A stretch of 64,000 nucleotides of DNA from Gnetum montanum (Eukaryota > Streptophyta > Gnetopsida > Gnetales > Gnetaceae): positions 1,262,253 to 1,326,252 of the forward strand of contig MNCI01035354.1 in NCBI GenBank assembly GCA_015680685.1, given 5' to 3'. This document shows positions 1-10,245 of this stretch, in pieces. The notes under the pieces were generated by a model. The model was given only the letters and a program-made list of their open reading frames with translations. It was not told the DNA's origin and ran no database searches. Position 1 is the first letter of the stretch. Every line of letters begins with the position of its first letter. Made by a program: the position numbers and the translations under genes.

Positions 1-643
1 AGAAATAATATTAACTAAGCTAAGCTAGGAGGAAAAGGGTAAGAAAGTCTAATCTAGCCTAAGTGTGACAAGCAACCGATTCCTTGATCAACCGTACACA
101 TCTTGGACCTCGTGCATGAATACCACTGGGATTACCAAGCGCAGATCCTAGGTACGTCACTGGGCTACCAAGTAGTCACACTTAAATGCTCGTAATAAAG
201 TCGTACTCGTTCCATGTTCTAGGAGTTTAAGGGTGAGAGAGAAAGCAGTAAATAATAATTAAATAACAATTAAATAAACAAAGTGACTGCTGCAATGATG
301 AAGTAATCTCGATCTTTATTGCCGATCATGTGCGTGTCCAAGTACGTCACACTTGAATAAAGAATGCCGTATAATTACATTCACCACATTGTGGGAAAAC
401 ATAGGAAAATAATCTATCTCTAGAGTGGTCAAATTGCCAAAGCTTCACTTCTCCTAACTCCTAAAATAATAACTAATTATGAACAAGGGAGAACCGCTTC
501 TTATTTATAGATATTACGGCAAACTGTGATATCGCGTACCCGATATCGTAGGGAAGACGTGATATCACGTACGCGATATCGCAGGGGGATGCGATATCAC
601 GATGTACATGATATCATGGCCTATGCGATATCGTGTCCCATCA
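1..643 (-). repeat. 3' LTR of element A (truncated by window start)
   Basis: This matches 7840-8469 nearly base for base, with scattered substitutions and an extra stretch near 250-265. In element orientation it starts TGATGGGAC at 643. GATATC-core palindromes fill 525-640 and a TATA box (TATAAATAAG in minus orientation) lies near 500-510. About 230 bp of the LTR end lies left of the window. Confidence 0.92.
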
Positions 644-660
644 TACCCCCATGACTGAAT
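644..660 (-). other. Polypurine tract of element A
   Basis: In minus orientation the bases before the LTR read AGTCATGGGGGTA and then TGATGGG. The same box precedes the 3' LTR of element B and, degraded, of element C. This is the expected plus-strand primer position. Confidence 0.8.
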
Positions 661-813
661 GAAAACTTGTCCTTGAGTTACAAGGAGAATAAGCTCTATT
701 GATTACACAGTGGATAGGTATGGGATTATTAACTGGAAAAATAAAAAATGAAATGATGTCGTAGTGTGGGAAGACACAACACAGAAAAATACTACAACTA
801 CAAAAAATGGAAC

Positions 814-3602
814 TCATGTAGTTCCTAGTGGTGGTGGCTCCTCCATGGGTGCTTTCCCTTTGTCTTGTGCTCCAAGCATTGAAGGTTGATGACACTGAAG
901 AATGGTCTAGAGCTTCTCCTCTTTGGTTTGAGGATCTTGTGCCATCCATGCTAATGTTCTGATGTTTGACGAAGTCGGCACTTCCCATGGACAGGGTAGT
1001 TTTAGGAACATCTAATTGGCTTTGACATAGAACACCCATCATTCCTCTTGATAGGCTCTGGCTTTATCTTTGTATTCATGAAGATCTATTAGTCGTTAAG
1101 CCAAGTCGGTTGCAACATATTTTTGTCCCTGGTAGCTTTATTTTACCACCGCAAGTTCAGAATTTGCAACATCCAATTTTTCAACTAGCTTTTTGTGTTT
1201 TGCAAATTCTACTTCATATTTGAGATGGGTGGAAGCTACCTGCTGCTCGAGCTCTATTCTCAAGTACCCTGATGTTAACATGGCAAGGTTGGCATATCTA
1301 AGGTTTGCCAACTCCATGTATTCTATCAAGTCCTGGATCTACAGGTCCTGATTTTTAATTTTTGCTTGGTGGGCGAAGGCGTAAGTGTCCAATATGGCCC
1401 TCCAATCAGTGTGTTGAGCACTTATAGTGTTGATTTGAGCCTTGGCCATATAGATCTTCATCTCTAAGATTTGTTTATACATCCCCACCTCATCATGGAA
1501 ATGCTCCTTCAACTTCTCATGTCATTTAGCCTCATTCTTCCACGTGCTTATCTCAATTGTTGATTTTTGGCAAATAGCGCGTACCTCCTCTATTAAGAGG
1601 GTTTGATTCTCTCTGGCTAAACAGCTTACATCTCAGTTGACCTAAATGAATTTTTCTCGTAGCTGATGAAAGTGTTCATTGAGGACATTCTTTTGTTTCT
1701 TCACAGAGGTCAACCGAAGATTATTTTGCAACCAACTGCTTATTTTCTTCTTCTAAGGCCTTGAGTGCCTTAAGATGCACATGAGTTTATGCCCATGCTA
1801 CGGAGGCATCCCAAGTGGTTATCTCCTTTTCTCCTACCACCTTCTTATTCTCTACGATCAATTTGGTTAGTTGCTCTATTCTAAAGTTATCCAACTGGTA
1901 TGTGGGAACAAATTGCAAAGGATCCCGTTGTGCTACTTGTAAAGCTATGAGCTACTCTTGTAGTCTCTGCACTTCAGCTTCAGCATGCTCTACCCTTACT
2001 TCGGATATGACCAGCTTCCCCTTTGTTGAAATGAGGTCTGATTGAATTGTTGTGACATCTTGACGGATGTCAAATAGAGATGTCATTACTTATCCTATTT
2101 GAAGCAATCTATCAAGTGCATCCTCATGTTCCACAAGAGTCATTAAGATTCCGGTAAGAGTTTGAGCATCTCGTGCTCCTAAGAGATCTACTGGTGGCAC
2201 AACAAGTACCTTAAAGGATTTTTTGATGTGGTCAATGACCACTTTAGTAGCTCCCGCGCCATCCTGGTGTTGCATGACCACCACAGTGGTCCCTTCACTA
2301 GTCTCTAACTGCACTTGAAAAGATGTCGTGTTTCCTAAGATCTGTTGTGATCATTTGCTTTCCCCTCCTCCTGTTTGAATTGATAATTCACCCCTTTTGC
2401 GATCTAATGAAATAGTAGGCTGGTCGGCATCCTCGATGACGTGGAAGAGGTTTGTAGTCTCAACTCTTCACCAGTGCTCTTCCCCAACTTCCCCAACTGA
2501 CCATCTCAGTGATGGCCCGAAGATGGCTCATCGATGGTTTGTAGTCTTATGATAGTGGTGGTTGATCCTGACCTGTGCTGGGCCCTACTTCTTGTTGTTG
2601 GCTGGGACCTATGGCTAGAGGTTGACTAGTTCCAACCACATGTTCTTCTTCTTGTTCTTCTTGTTCTGGTCTCAACTCTTCACCAGTGCTCTTTCTTGGA
2701 GCTAGCACCTTTAACAATTTAGCATAAGAAGCATTCTGGGCTTTTCGGAGGACATCATTAGTGTACCCCCGAATACTAGCCCATTGGCACATTTTTTTGA
2801 TAAGACAAGGAAATGGCAGAGCCATCTTCCCTGACTTCCATTCTTCAAATCGCCTTAGGATCTCCATCAAATATAGATGGAGAAGGTTAGCGTTAATCTT
2901 TCCCATCAACACTACACATCCTCTTGCCGCATACGTAGATATTCTTTTCAAACCTTTTGTGGGGAAGAGGTAATAGGTTCTAATTTTGAAATAAACTCTC
3001 TCTTCCATCATCAATTCTCCAAAATATTTATCTCTGCCATAAGCCTTCTCTAACCAATCCTTTCACACATCAGGGTCTGATCAGGTAGATAATCGAGCAA
3101 CATGGGGGCTTAAATTCAAAAGGTTTAACACTTCTAAAATCACCTACGCAGAAAAGTTTACTATCACACCGCAAATGTTAACCATGGTGCCTTGCTTCTT
3201 ATTGTGCCAAAACTTGTATGTTTCACCTAAGTACCAGGCACCGCATTTAGAGAGGACAGGCCATAAGGGATACCCCTTGAGGTGGTCCCTAATAGCCTCA
3301 GGAGCACACTCTACAAAAGATTCGAAGTTTAGCTCCACAATCACAGCAGCGAATGTGGAATTTTCATGGATAGCCTGAACACACTCCAGATGCAACGTGA
3401 GCTGTTGTCCCAGTTTAGGTGCATCAGCAACTCCTCCTTCTGCCTGCCTGGACCGTCTAGTAGGAGGTTCTTCTTGATGGATGCTGAATGATTACACCTC
3501 ATATTCTACATGTTGTCTAGTAGGGACTTGTCTTCCACCTTTCTGAGGTTGTTTCGCTCCACCTTGAACCAAACCCTCCGGCTATACACGTTTTAGGGCC
3601 AT
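814..3602 (-). pseudogene. ORF3 of element A (env-position ORF, plant-transposon-like domain plus coiled coil)
   Basis: This is a reading frame of about 930 codons, broken by a few stops and at least one frameshift, between spacer and polypurine tract. The ATG at 3602 directly follows TGATTGCAG, a good splice acceptor. The N-terminal 60 residues are basic and polar. Residues about 90-320 contain CGAWYLGETYKFW (about 124) and LPFPCLIKK (about 264), both conserved in element C (CGEWYMGETYLF, LPFPCLIQK) at the same spacing. From memory this resembles the 'putative plant transposon protein' domain found in third ORFs of Athila-type elements; that name needs a profile search. A Gln/Glu/Pro-rich linker covers about 305-347. 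A long alpha-helical, coiled-coil-like region runs from about 515 to 820, including EYMELANLRYANL, also nearly identical in C. The end is set by a Lys-Ala-Pro-Met-Glu-Glu tail and a TGA at 814-816. Function is unknown; no signal peptide or transmembrane segment was seen, so 'env' describes position only. Confidence 0.72.
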
Positions 3603-4070
3603 CTGCAATCACATGGGCCAAGAGTTAGTAAGGTTTTTTTCAAAGTCAAGTTATATCTTACTGCTTGCCTTAATTAAAGATCTTATGTTATAACATGTGA
3701 TCATGCCCAAAAATTGTAATAATGGGTCGTGTGACTTAGGTGGGTTTCATTTTTATCCCACGGTGTACCTAAGGTCATATGATTTTTGGCACAATTTTTC
3801 TAAGTGTTAGTGTTAATTACCCTAATTGATGTCCTTTGGGCGATGATAAATTTCAAAAAGGTTAGGTACTTTTCAGCAATTTTCTCTCCTCCACAACTAA
3901 ACTGAACACTTCTGGTTTAAGCAAGTTCAAACGGAATTAAAATCGGAGTACCAGGGAGCGAGATATTAGCGAAAAAGCAAGGGTTACACAATCGCAAGTC
4001 GCAAAGAAAAATTTCAAAAAATCCCCTCACGTAAAGTGAAAAATGATGCTAAGTGTTGTGGTGGGGGTAT
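3603..4070 (-). promoter_or_regulatory. Leader between internal TATA and ORF3 of element A
   Basis: About 470 nt without a long frame, between the internal TATA and the ORF3 ATG. In element orientation it begins with an untranslated stretch homologous to C 48821-48990 and D 38447-38620, carries the weakened box AGTTGTGGAGG (about 3885-3898), and ends TGTGATTGCAG before the ATG. I infer a 5' leader with an intron whose acceptor abuts the start codon. A clear donor is visible only in C (AAAG then GTAAGC). Confidence 0.5.
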
Positions 4071-4150
4071 CCTATTTATAGGAAAATAGGACGCGATATC
4101 GAGTATGATGCATCGCGTATGTGATGTCACATGGGACGCGATATCTCGGC
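4071..4150 (-). promoter_or_regulatory. Internal U3-like promoter block of element A
   Basis: Reading minus strand, GATATCGCG-type palindromes (4092-4101, 4136-4147, with ATGCAT and GTGATGTCAC words between) are followed by CCTATAAATAGG at 4071-4082. This is the same combination that forms the LTR promoters of A (palindromes then TATAAATAAG). It lies about 470 nt upstream of the ORF3 start. See findings. Confidence 0.6.
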
Positions 4151-5488
4151 CCTACTAATGTGAGACACATGAAAAATACCGAATTTTTAATGATTTTTCT
4201 TGAAATTAATGTTAAATATCGAGGACATTGGCAAGTATTAAGATTTCCTAGGGTAATTTCATTGATTCGAGAGGCACTCTTAATGATAATGATGTGAACT
4301 TTAGCAATAAAAATTTGGCGGTTACGAAAAAAGGGAATGTAATGATACATTGGGACGTAAAAATTAGAGAGGGATAATAATAGGGAAAGAAAATTATGAA
4401 AAATTAAGTTGAGAGTAAGAAATTATGTGTTTGAGCTGTGTCATAAGCAAAGATTACAAAAGTGGGTCCTCCCCAAAGCAAGTTCCAACCTATAATGCCC
4501 TTGTGTAACCACACTTAAAGTGACCGTGGGTACTAGAAGGGTTAAATGTAATCCACACTAACTCCACAAAACACACACATGTAAATATCACTGGAATGAG
4601 ATGAAAATTTGATGCTACATGGGACACGAGCTACAATTCACGAATAGTGAGATGAGATGAAGTATAGAAAGGGAACGTAGAGAGTGGGACATGAGGTAAC
4701 TGACCCAGGACACAGTGAATCCTATGTGAAAAGCATGATTAAGGTGTTATTAACCCATCGTTCCAAGATCAGGACCAAGTCCATCCTTCTAATCAGTGGC
4801 ATCACATTGTTTCATCCCATGATGAGCAACTATGAGGGTACCATAACAACAAGGCGTACGATCACTTGGTGTTTAGTACAAGGGAGGAGTGATTTTTGTT
4901 TTATGGCACTTCCTTTTTCTTTTCTTTTCTCTCTTGTTTTTTTTCTTTTTCACTTTACTGAATCTAGAGAAGCTACCAACCTTCAAGCATGGATGCATGT
5001 CTTTCTAGTGGAACCTCCTAGAACAGCATTTGATCTACAAGGATCTTAGTACAAACACATTGCATGATAACTCCCACAGATGTCACCAAAGATAATCCAC
5101 AGATTCCTTTGATGTCACACCCTAATCATTCCCTCTTGGTCCATCCTTCTTCATTCTGGGTACAATGAACACAAAATTAATTTTAAGTTTTAGAAATTCC
5201 AAGAATATCACTGTACCCTTGAACAGAACCTCTTATTTGTAAAGTGGAAGAGTGGGTGTAATGGACTCACTGTTCCAAATAATTGATCACTCATGACTTA
5301 ATAACATAAAACACACCTCAACCAATGATCCACATGAGTGTTTTATTCATAGATGAGATTACTTACAAAAGTGTAAAAAGACAAACACACGAAAACATAA
5401 AAAGATAGAACAAAAAGTTGAAAAATGAAAAACTAGAAAACAAAAAGTTGTAAAATCAAAGAAAAAATAAAAAAAGTGGTTATTAATC
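4151..5488 (-). other. Post-gag noncoding spacer of element A
   Basis: No sustained frame. It holds conserved boxes shared with spacers of B, C and D in the same orientation: GGGGAGGACCCAC (minus, near 4466-4478) and, next to the gag stop, a purine box TTATGGGGATA (about 5510-5525) where B, C and D have GTCATGGGG. It corresponds to the region 3' of integrase in C, so the pol deletion junction is at or just downstream of the gag stop. Confidence 0.6.
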
Positions 5489-7480
5489 CTACTTTTCTTT
5501 GAGATGGGGGGTATCCCCATAACTAATCGGTTGAGTATGGAAAGGATTAATAACTAAAAGATAAGGATCCTTGCATGTTAGAAGTATTGAAACTGGTCCA
5601 TACTTATCCCATTGGGGTTCACACACTTGATTATAATAAGCATAGTGGGGCACTTTATACGATGTAGTTCCTGGATAATGAGTTGAATGACTATGATGTT
5701 TAGGACCGTTAGATGGTATGCAAGGATTAGGATGATGCCTCCCATGGTTGTGTTCATTGGGCCGTATGGTTGTTGGAGTGTAAGTTGGTGGCCCTGTTGA
5801 AGTTACATGAGGCATCGGGTTCAAAAGTAAGGGTGCACCACAGGGTTGGACTTGTGCTGGGTTGGAAGGTGTAGTGGCCTCATAATTATGTTGTCCCTTC
5901 CTACCGTCATGTTTAAAGAAAGGACGCCTTTGATTTTGAGGAGGCTTTTCACTACTGTTAGTAGCAGTAGCACAAGTGTTGTTCGTGGGTTGTTGCTGTG
6001 ACACAAACACCTTAGGAATAGTTGGTGGTACTGTGGAAGGAGGGAAAGGATAAGAATGTTGAAAGTTAGGAGGAATATAAGGTGCACAAGGTGGTGGTTG
6101 CGTTGGAGGCATGGGTTGATAGTATTGTGGAGAATAGTAGTGTGGTAAGACAAAGTATGTTGGCCCAGTTGGAGAAACAGGATGTTGAATGTGATAAGCA
6201 TTCGAGTTCAGAAAATATGAAGGGTGCCTCCAGTCTAAGGGTGGTCTCCTCCATGACTAGGATGGTTTCCACTATGATTGAACACAGGATCTCTGTACAA
6301 AGTCTGGATGTAACGTGTTTTCCCAATGCTCATATAAATGTAACAATATTGGGCATTGGCCTTTGGGATGATCGTACAGGCATATGTTGCATTCATATGG
6401 ATGACTGGCAGTTGAGCACTTATTCCCTTCGTTTGTTTTCTCTGCATGTCTAATGTTTTGTCTTGCTTCTTTGGTTGTCAAAACTCTATCTCCAATGATG
6501 TTGATATATTCTCCACACTTTTGATACATCCATTCCAACATCTTATTGATCTTTTCCTCGGCTTCTTCTAATGATTGTTGTATTGGAAAAGATGATGTTT
6601 CCACCTTGAGATTTGTTGATTTCTCCTTGCTATGATCAGGGACCTTTGTTAAGTTGAGATTTTTGTCTCATTGATGTTTTTCAACACTCTCCCACGTAGC
6701 TATTTCTCCATCTTCTTTCGCTACCCACTTAATAAGCTCTTGGATTTGATGGGTTTGTAGCTCGTATAGTTGACCTTGGGCATACATTCCTAAGGTCTCT
6801 CTTGTTTCATTACGTAGTCCATCAATAATATGGTACATTAGCCTTTCCTCAAAAAACCCATAGCTTGGATAGTTGTTTAACAGTGCATAATATCTTTCTA
6901 AGGCCATGTCCAAGGATTCATGTTGTGCTTGTTTCCATCCTTGGATTTGTTTCCTCAAGGTCAACACTCTTGCATGGATTTGATATTTTTCGTTAAAGAC
7001 TTCTACCATTGTGGACCAGCGTCGTATTGAATTTGGTTTTAACACTTTATACCATACTTTGGCTTGGTCAACGAGTGTCATAGGAAAGAGCTACATTTTT
7101 TGTCAACCGTTATCAATGTTATTCCATGTATAGGCATCATAGAAGGCTTGTAAATGTTGATGCGGATCTAAGTCATAGCCTCTTGAAAATTTTGGAAAGT
7201 TATTTAAATCGAGCCTAGGTAGATGGCTCTCTTTATGATGCCTATGTGAGATTCGAACAGCCTCTTGTATTTGCGTTAGGCTTGTAGTGGCTAGTGGGGG
7301 TTCATCATCATTAGATAAGTTAGGCTTTCATGCATTGTGATGACGTTGTTGTCTTTCATGTTTATAAGAAACTCCCACTTCAGGTTGTATACTCCAATCT
7401 TCTTCATCATATAGTTCTTTGGTTCTCCAATGAACTTCCTCACTAAGTGTGGAATTATCATGTTCTTGTAGGAGAGCATT
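5489..7480 (-). pseudogene. gag of element A
   Basis: One reading frame runs from about 7480 to the TAG/TAA region at 5489 with a few internal stops. In order it shows a polar N-terminus, a retrotransposon capsid-like helical domain (7081-6668; PMTLVDQAKVWY, RWSTMVEVFNEKY and LRKQIQGWKQ words shared with B, C and D), a charged helix (6604-6400), a zinc-knuckle-like motif CNICLYDHPKGQC followed by His (about 6370), and a long Pro/Gln/His-rich tail (6112-5489). Gag forms the particle and binds RNA. The frame ends without entering a protease; the deletion that removed pol leaves only the tail. The start codon is uncertain. Confidence 0.8.
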
Positions 7481-7590
7481 ATCGTGTGTGAATTTATGTG
7501 ACTTTATATAATTACTTCTTTCTAAGAGATATATCGTTAAGTTCTATACAACGACCTTGTATGATATAACTAATCTAGATAACTAGCATC

Positions 7591-7610
7591 GTCCCTGGAA
7601 ACGGTGCCAA
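7591..7610 (-). other. Primer binding site of element A (tRNA-Asp type)
   Basis: Minus strand reads TTGGCACCGTTTCCAGGGAC immediately after the LTR end CATCA. The 18 bases from TGG differ at about three positions from the complement of the plant tRNA-Asp 3' end (TGGCGCCGTTGCCGGGGA, from memory). One extra T separates it from the LTR. Confidence 0.8.
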
Positions 7611-8469
7611 TGATGAGTGGCGAGATACCCCTACACTTAACTATACGAAACGAGCGTAGCACGCACGATCCGGTCGAACTCCGCAGACAGACTAGTTGTG
7701 GCACCTAGATAGTTATCCTTAGGTCGTAGTTCATTGTCTTCCCACCTGAACTAGTATTTATATTTGTCACGTATGGTTTAGTCTAGAGTGAGGTGTATGA
7801 TGTGTTCCTAATTCTAACGCTACTCCTGAAGGAAGTGGCAAATAATATTAACTAAGCTAAGCTAGGAGGAAAAGGGTAAGAAAGTCTAATCTAGCCTAAG
7901 TGTGATGAGCAACCAATTCCTTGATCAAATGTACACATCTTGGATCTTGTGCATGACTACCACTGGGATTACCAAGCGCAGATCCTAGGTACACCACTGG
8001 GCTACCAAGTAGTCCCACTTAAATGCTCGTAATCAAGTGGTACTCGTTCCGCGTTCTAGGAGTTTAAGGGTGAGAGACAAAGCAGTAAATAACAATTAAA
8101 TAAACAAAGTGACTGCTGCAATGATGAAGTAATCTCGATCTTTATTGCTAGTCATGTGCGTGTCCAAGTACATCACACTTAAATAAAGAATGTTGTACAA
8201 TTACATTCACCACACTGCTGGCAGACACAGGAAAATAATCTATCTATGGAGTGGTCAAACTGCCAAAGCTTTGCTACTACTAACTCCTAAAATAATAACT
8301 AATGATGAACAAGGAAGAGCCTCTTCTTATTTATAGACATTGCGGTGGACTGCAATATCGCATATGCGATATCGTAGGGAAGACACGCTATCGTGTACAC
8401 GATATCACAGGGGGATGTGATATCGCAACGTACGCGATATCACGGCCTATGTGATATTGCATCCCATCA
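7611..8469 (-). repeat. 5' LTR of element A
   Basis: An 859-bp LTR with 5-bp inverted ends TGATG...CATCA. In element orientation U3 begins at 8469 with TGATGGGATGC, followed by at least five GATATC-core palindromes (8345-8465), then TATAAATAAG near 8330-8340, and ends at 7611 beside the primer site. The conserved LTR end GTAGGGGTA...CACTCATCA is shared with B, C and D. Confidence 0.93.
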
Positions 8470-8490
8470 CTTGCTAAAAACTATCATTAT

Positions 8491-8784
8491 TGGCCTTGTT
8501 TCTATTCCTCATGAATAACTTTTTTATTGAGAATAGAACAAATTCCAATAACATGACCTTCACGAAAATAGTAGCCACAACATCCTCGCAAATTATAGTA
8601 TATAATTTTCTAGGGAAAATACATGTTACTTGCCTTAATTTTTAATTTTTTTCTGTTTGTCATGAACAACTTATTTATTAAGAATTTAAAAAATATCACT
8701 AACATGACCTTCATGACGATAGCAGCTATAACATCCTCACAAATTATAATATATAATTTTGTGAAAAAAATAAATGATTACTTG
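8491..8784. repeat. Diverged tandem pair, about 140-150 bp per unit
   Basis: Two units beginning TTGGCCTTG (8491) and TTGCCTTAA (8630) share in order CATGAA(T/C)AACTT, AACATGACCTTCA, ACATCCTC and AATTATA(G/A)TATATAATTTT. A third start appears at 8782. Element A is inserted just left of the array. Confidence 0.7.
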
Positions 8785-9533
8785 CCTTAAGTTTTAATTC
8801 TATCTTCCTCTACCATAAGTCAATCTTTATAAAATAACTTGTGCACTACATATCATCTAGTAATGTTTTTTTTTAACTCTATCCTTAGAATTATGCCAAT
8901 GCTGCAAATAATTTTTCTTTCAACACTTTGAAAAATAAGAAAGGGATTTTCTAATTTAATCTAGCAGCAAATTTTAGAGTAATCAAACGAATAGTGATCA
9001 AAATCCACCTTCTATTGCTAAGCAATAAAAGTATCATGCTAATCCATAGAAACATTAAGATCTAATGATTTCTCAACCATTAGAAAAATAGCTAGTTTAA
9101 CAAGCAAAAAGGATTCAGAAATATAGTGAGCATGCCAAACATTAATTCCATAATATTCAATGATTTCCTAAATCACTAACATAAAACCTTTATTCAAACA
9201 AATAAATCTAACAAGTTGCAAAAATATTTATCATGAAGTGATATCTTTTAACAGGGATTCATATAAATCATCAAGTAAAATAAGATAAAAAGCTTAAAAA
9301 AATCTTCATAGTCTCTACAAGTTGAGAGACATTACAATTTTTCATCTTTATATCATTTCTCAACAAAAACATTTTACCACAATAGCTCTAAAAGAAAACC
9401 TTGAAATTAACAAACCATTAAGAAAATTCACCAAATGTCAAATGCCCCATATACTTCAAACATACAACCAAGAAAATATCTTAATAATATAACTTTAGAA
9501 GAGGGTTGTTGAAACTCAAAACTTTTTTTAATA

Positions 9534-9726
9534 GTATTTACTTCTAAGACATATAGTATAATTAGAACTTTATAAGGAGATGTTGGAACCTTGAAATAAT
9601 TTTAATATACATGTACCCCAAGATATATAGTCCAACTAGAATTTTATAACTCAACATTACCCACTAGGATCAAACCCATGACTTAGATATTTCAAATCAA
9701 GAGTCTTACCATTAGACTAACACCTC
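9534..9726 (-). repeat. tRNA-derived SINE, copy 1
   Basis: Minus strand: head GAGGTGTTAGTCTAATGGTAAG with an A-box-like TAGTCTAATGG (9703-9721) and a B-box-like GGTTTGATCC (9667-9676), then a tail with TATAAAATTCTAGTTGGAC and GGTTCCAACAT. Head and tail words recur in order at 54527-54678 and 54723-54876. The spacing of A and B boxes is that of an RNA polymerase III tRNA promoter. It is not a tRNA gene: no complete cloverleaf can be drawn. Confidence 0.62.
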
Positions 9727-10245
9727 ATTATCATCATCATCTTAGCCTTGTTCCAACAAAAAGGGGTCAACTACATGAGTTATTTTTCATCATTCACCTC
9801 TATGGAGAGCTAGATCTTTATTTATTTGCAATTTCTCCAAATCATATTTGATCATTTTTTTCATGTCTTCTTTGGTCTTCCTTTTAGTGGTTTTCCTGGA
9901 ACAATGATGTAGAAATATTTGTTTATAGGTTTAATGTCTTATCTTCTTTGCACATATCTAAATCACCTAAGCTATTGTTCTTGTAGTTTATCTAAAATAG
10001 AATCCACTCTAAGTCTTCCTATAATGTCTATATTATGTAGTTTATTTCTTCTAGTAACATTCAACATCTATCAAAGCATTTGCATTTCTACCATACTAAT
10101 TTGTTGTTCATGCCTCTTTTGGACAACTATAGTAATTTGTTATGTAAAATTCCTTCGGGTTTCTTTAAAACCAACTAACCACTTTGTCTATGATAGCTTC
10201 ACCAAACAAATAAAGACTTACTATGAAATGCTTAACACATAAGGC
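9727..10245 (-). pseudogene. 3' end of an RTE-like non-LTR retrotransposon ORF
   Basis: Reading minus, the frames give GRLRVDSILDKL, LRWFRYVQRR, GKPLKGRPKKT and a final VVDPF-like segment, matching the C-terminus of plant RTE-type LINE proteins (LRWFGHVQRR...RGRPKKTW...WR..IHVADP, from memory). It is followed by the typical end GTTGGAACAAGGCTAAGATGATGATG. Several stops and frameshifts make it dead. The upstream reverse transcriptase is not recognisable. Confidence 0.75.

Larger units (their letters stand above)
1..8469 (-). mobile_element. Element A: Athila-like LTR retrotransposon, gag plus ORF3, no pol
   Basis: Two copies of one LTR (1-643, cut by the window edge, and 7611-8469) bracket a minus-strand interior. 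In element order this holds a tRNA-Asp-type primer site (7591-7610), gag, a noncoding spacer, a U3-like internal promoter block, a third ORF and a polypurine tract beside the left LTR. No protease, RT, RNase H or integrase motif is present; gag runs straight into the spacer that follows integrase in element C. I infer a non-autonomous derivative. The Asp primer site and an env-position third ORF fit the Athila lineage. The left target duplication lies outside the window; the right candidate is CTTGC at 8470-8474. Confidence 0.88.

Noticed and set aside
500-640. Regularly spaced GATATC palindromes as a CRISPR-like array
   Set aside because: Spacing is irregular, units are palindromic words of about 10 bp, and they lie in the U3 of paired LTRs in plant DNA.
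641-1042. A 133-codon minus frame overlapping the PPT of A
   Set aside because: It is offset from the frame giving the natural ORF3 end and runs through the polypurine tract into the LTR.
4684-5049. A 121-codon plus-strand frame in element A
   Set aside because: It is antisense to the noncoding spacer of A, with a T-rich run encoding Phe/Leu and no conservation in B, C or D.
9640-9726. Genuine tRNA genes at the SINE heads (also 54527 and 54723)
   Set aside because: Only A- and B-box words are preserved; no acceptor or anticodon stem pairs, and a shared non-tRNA tail follows.
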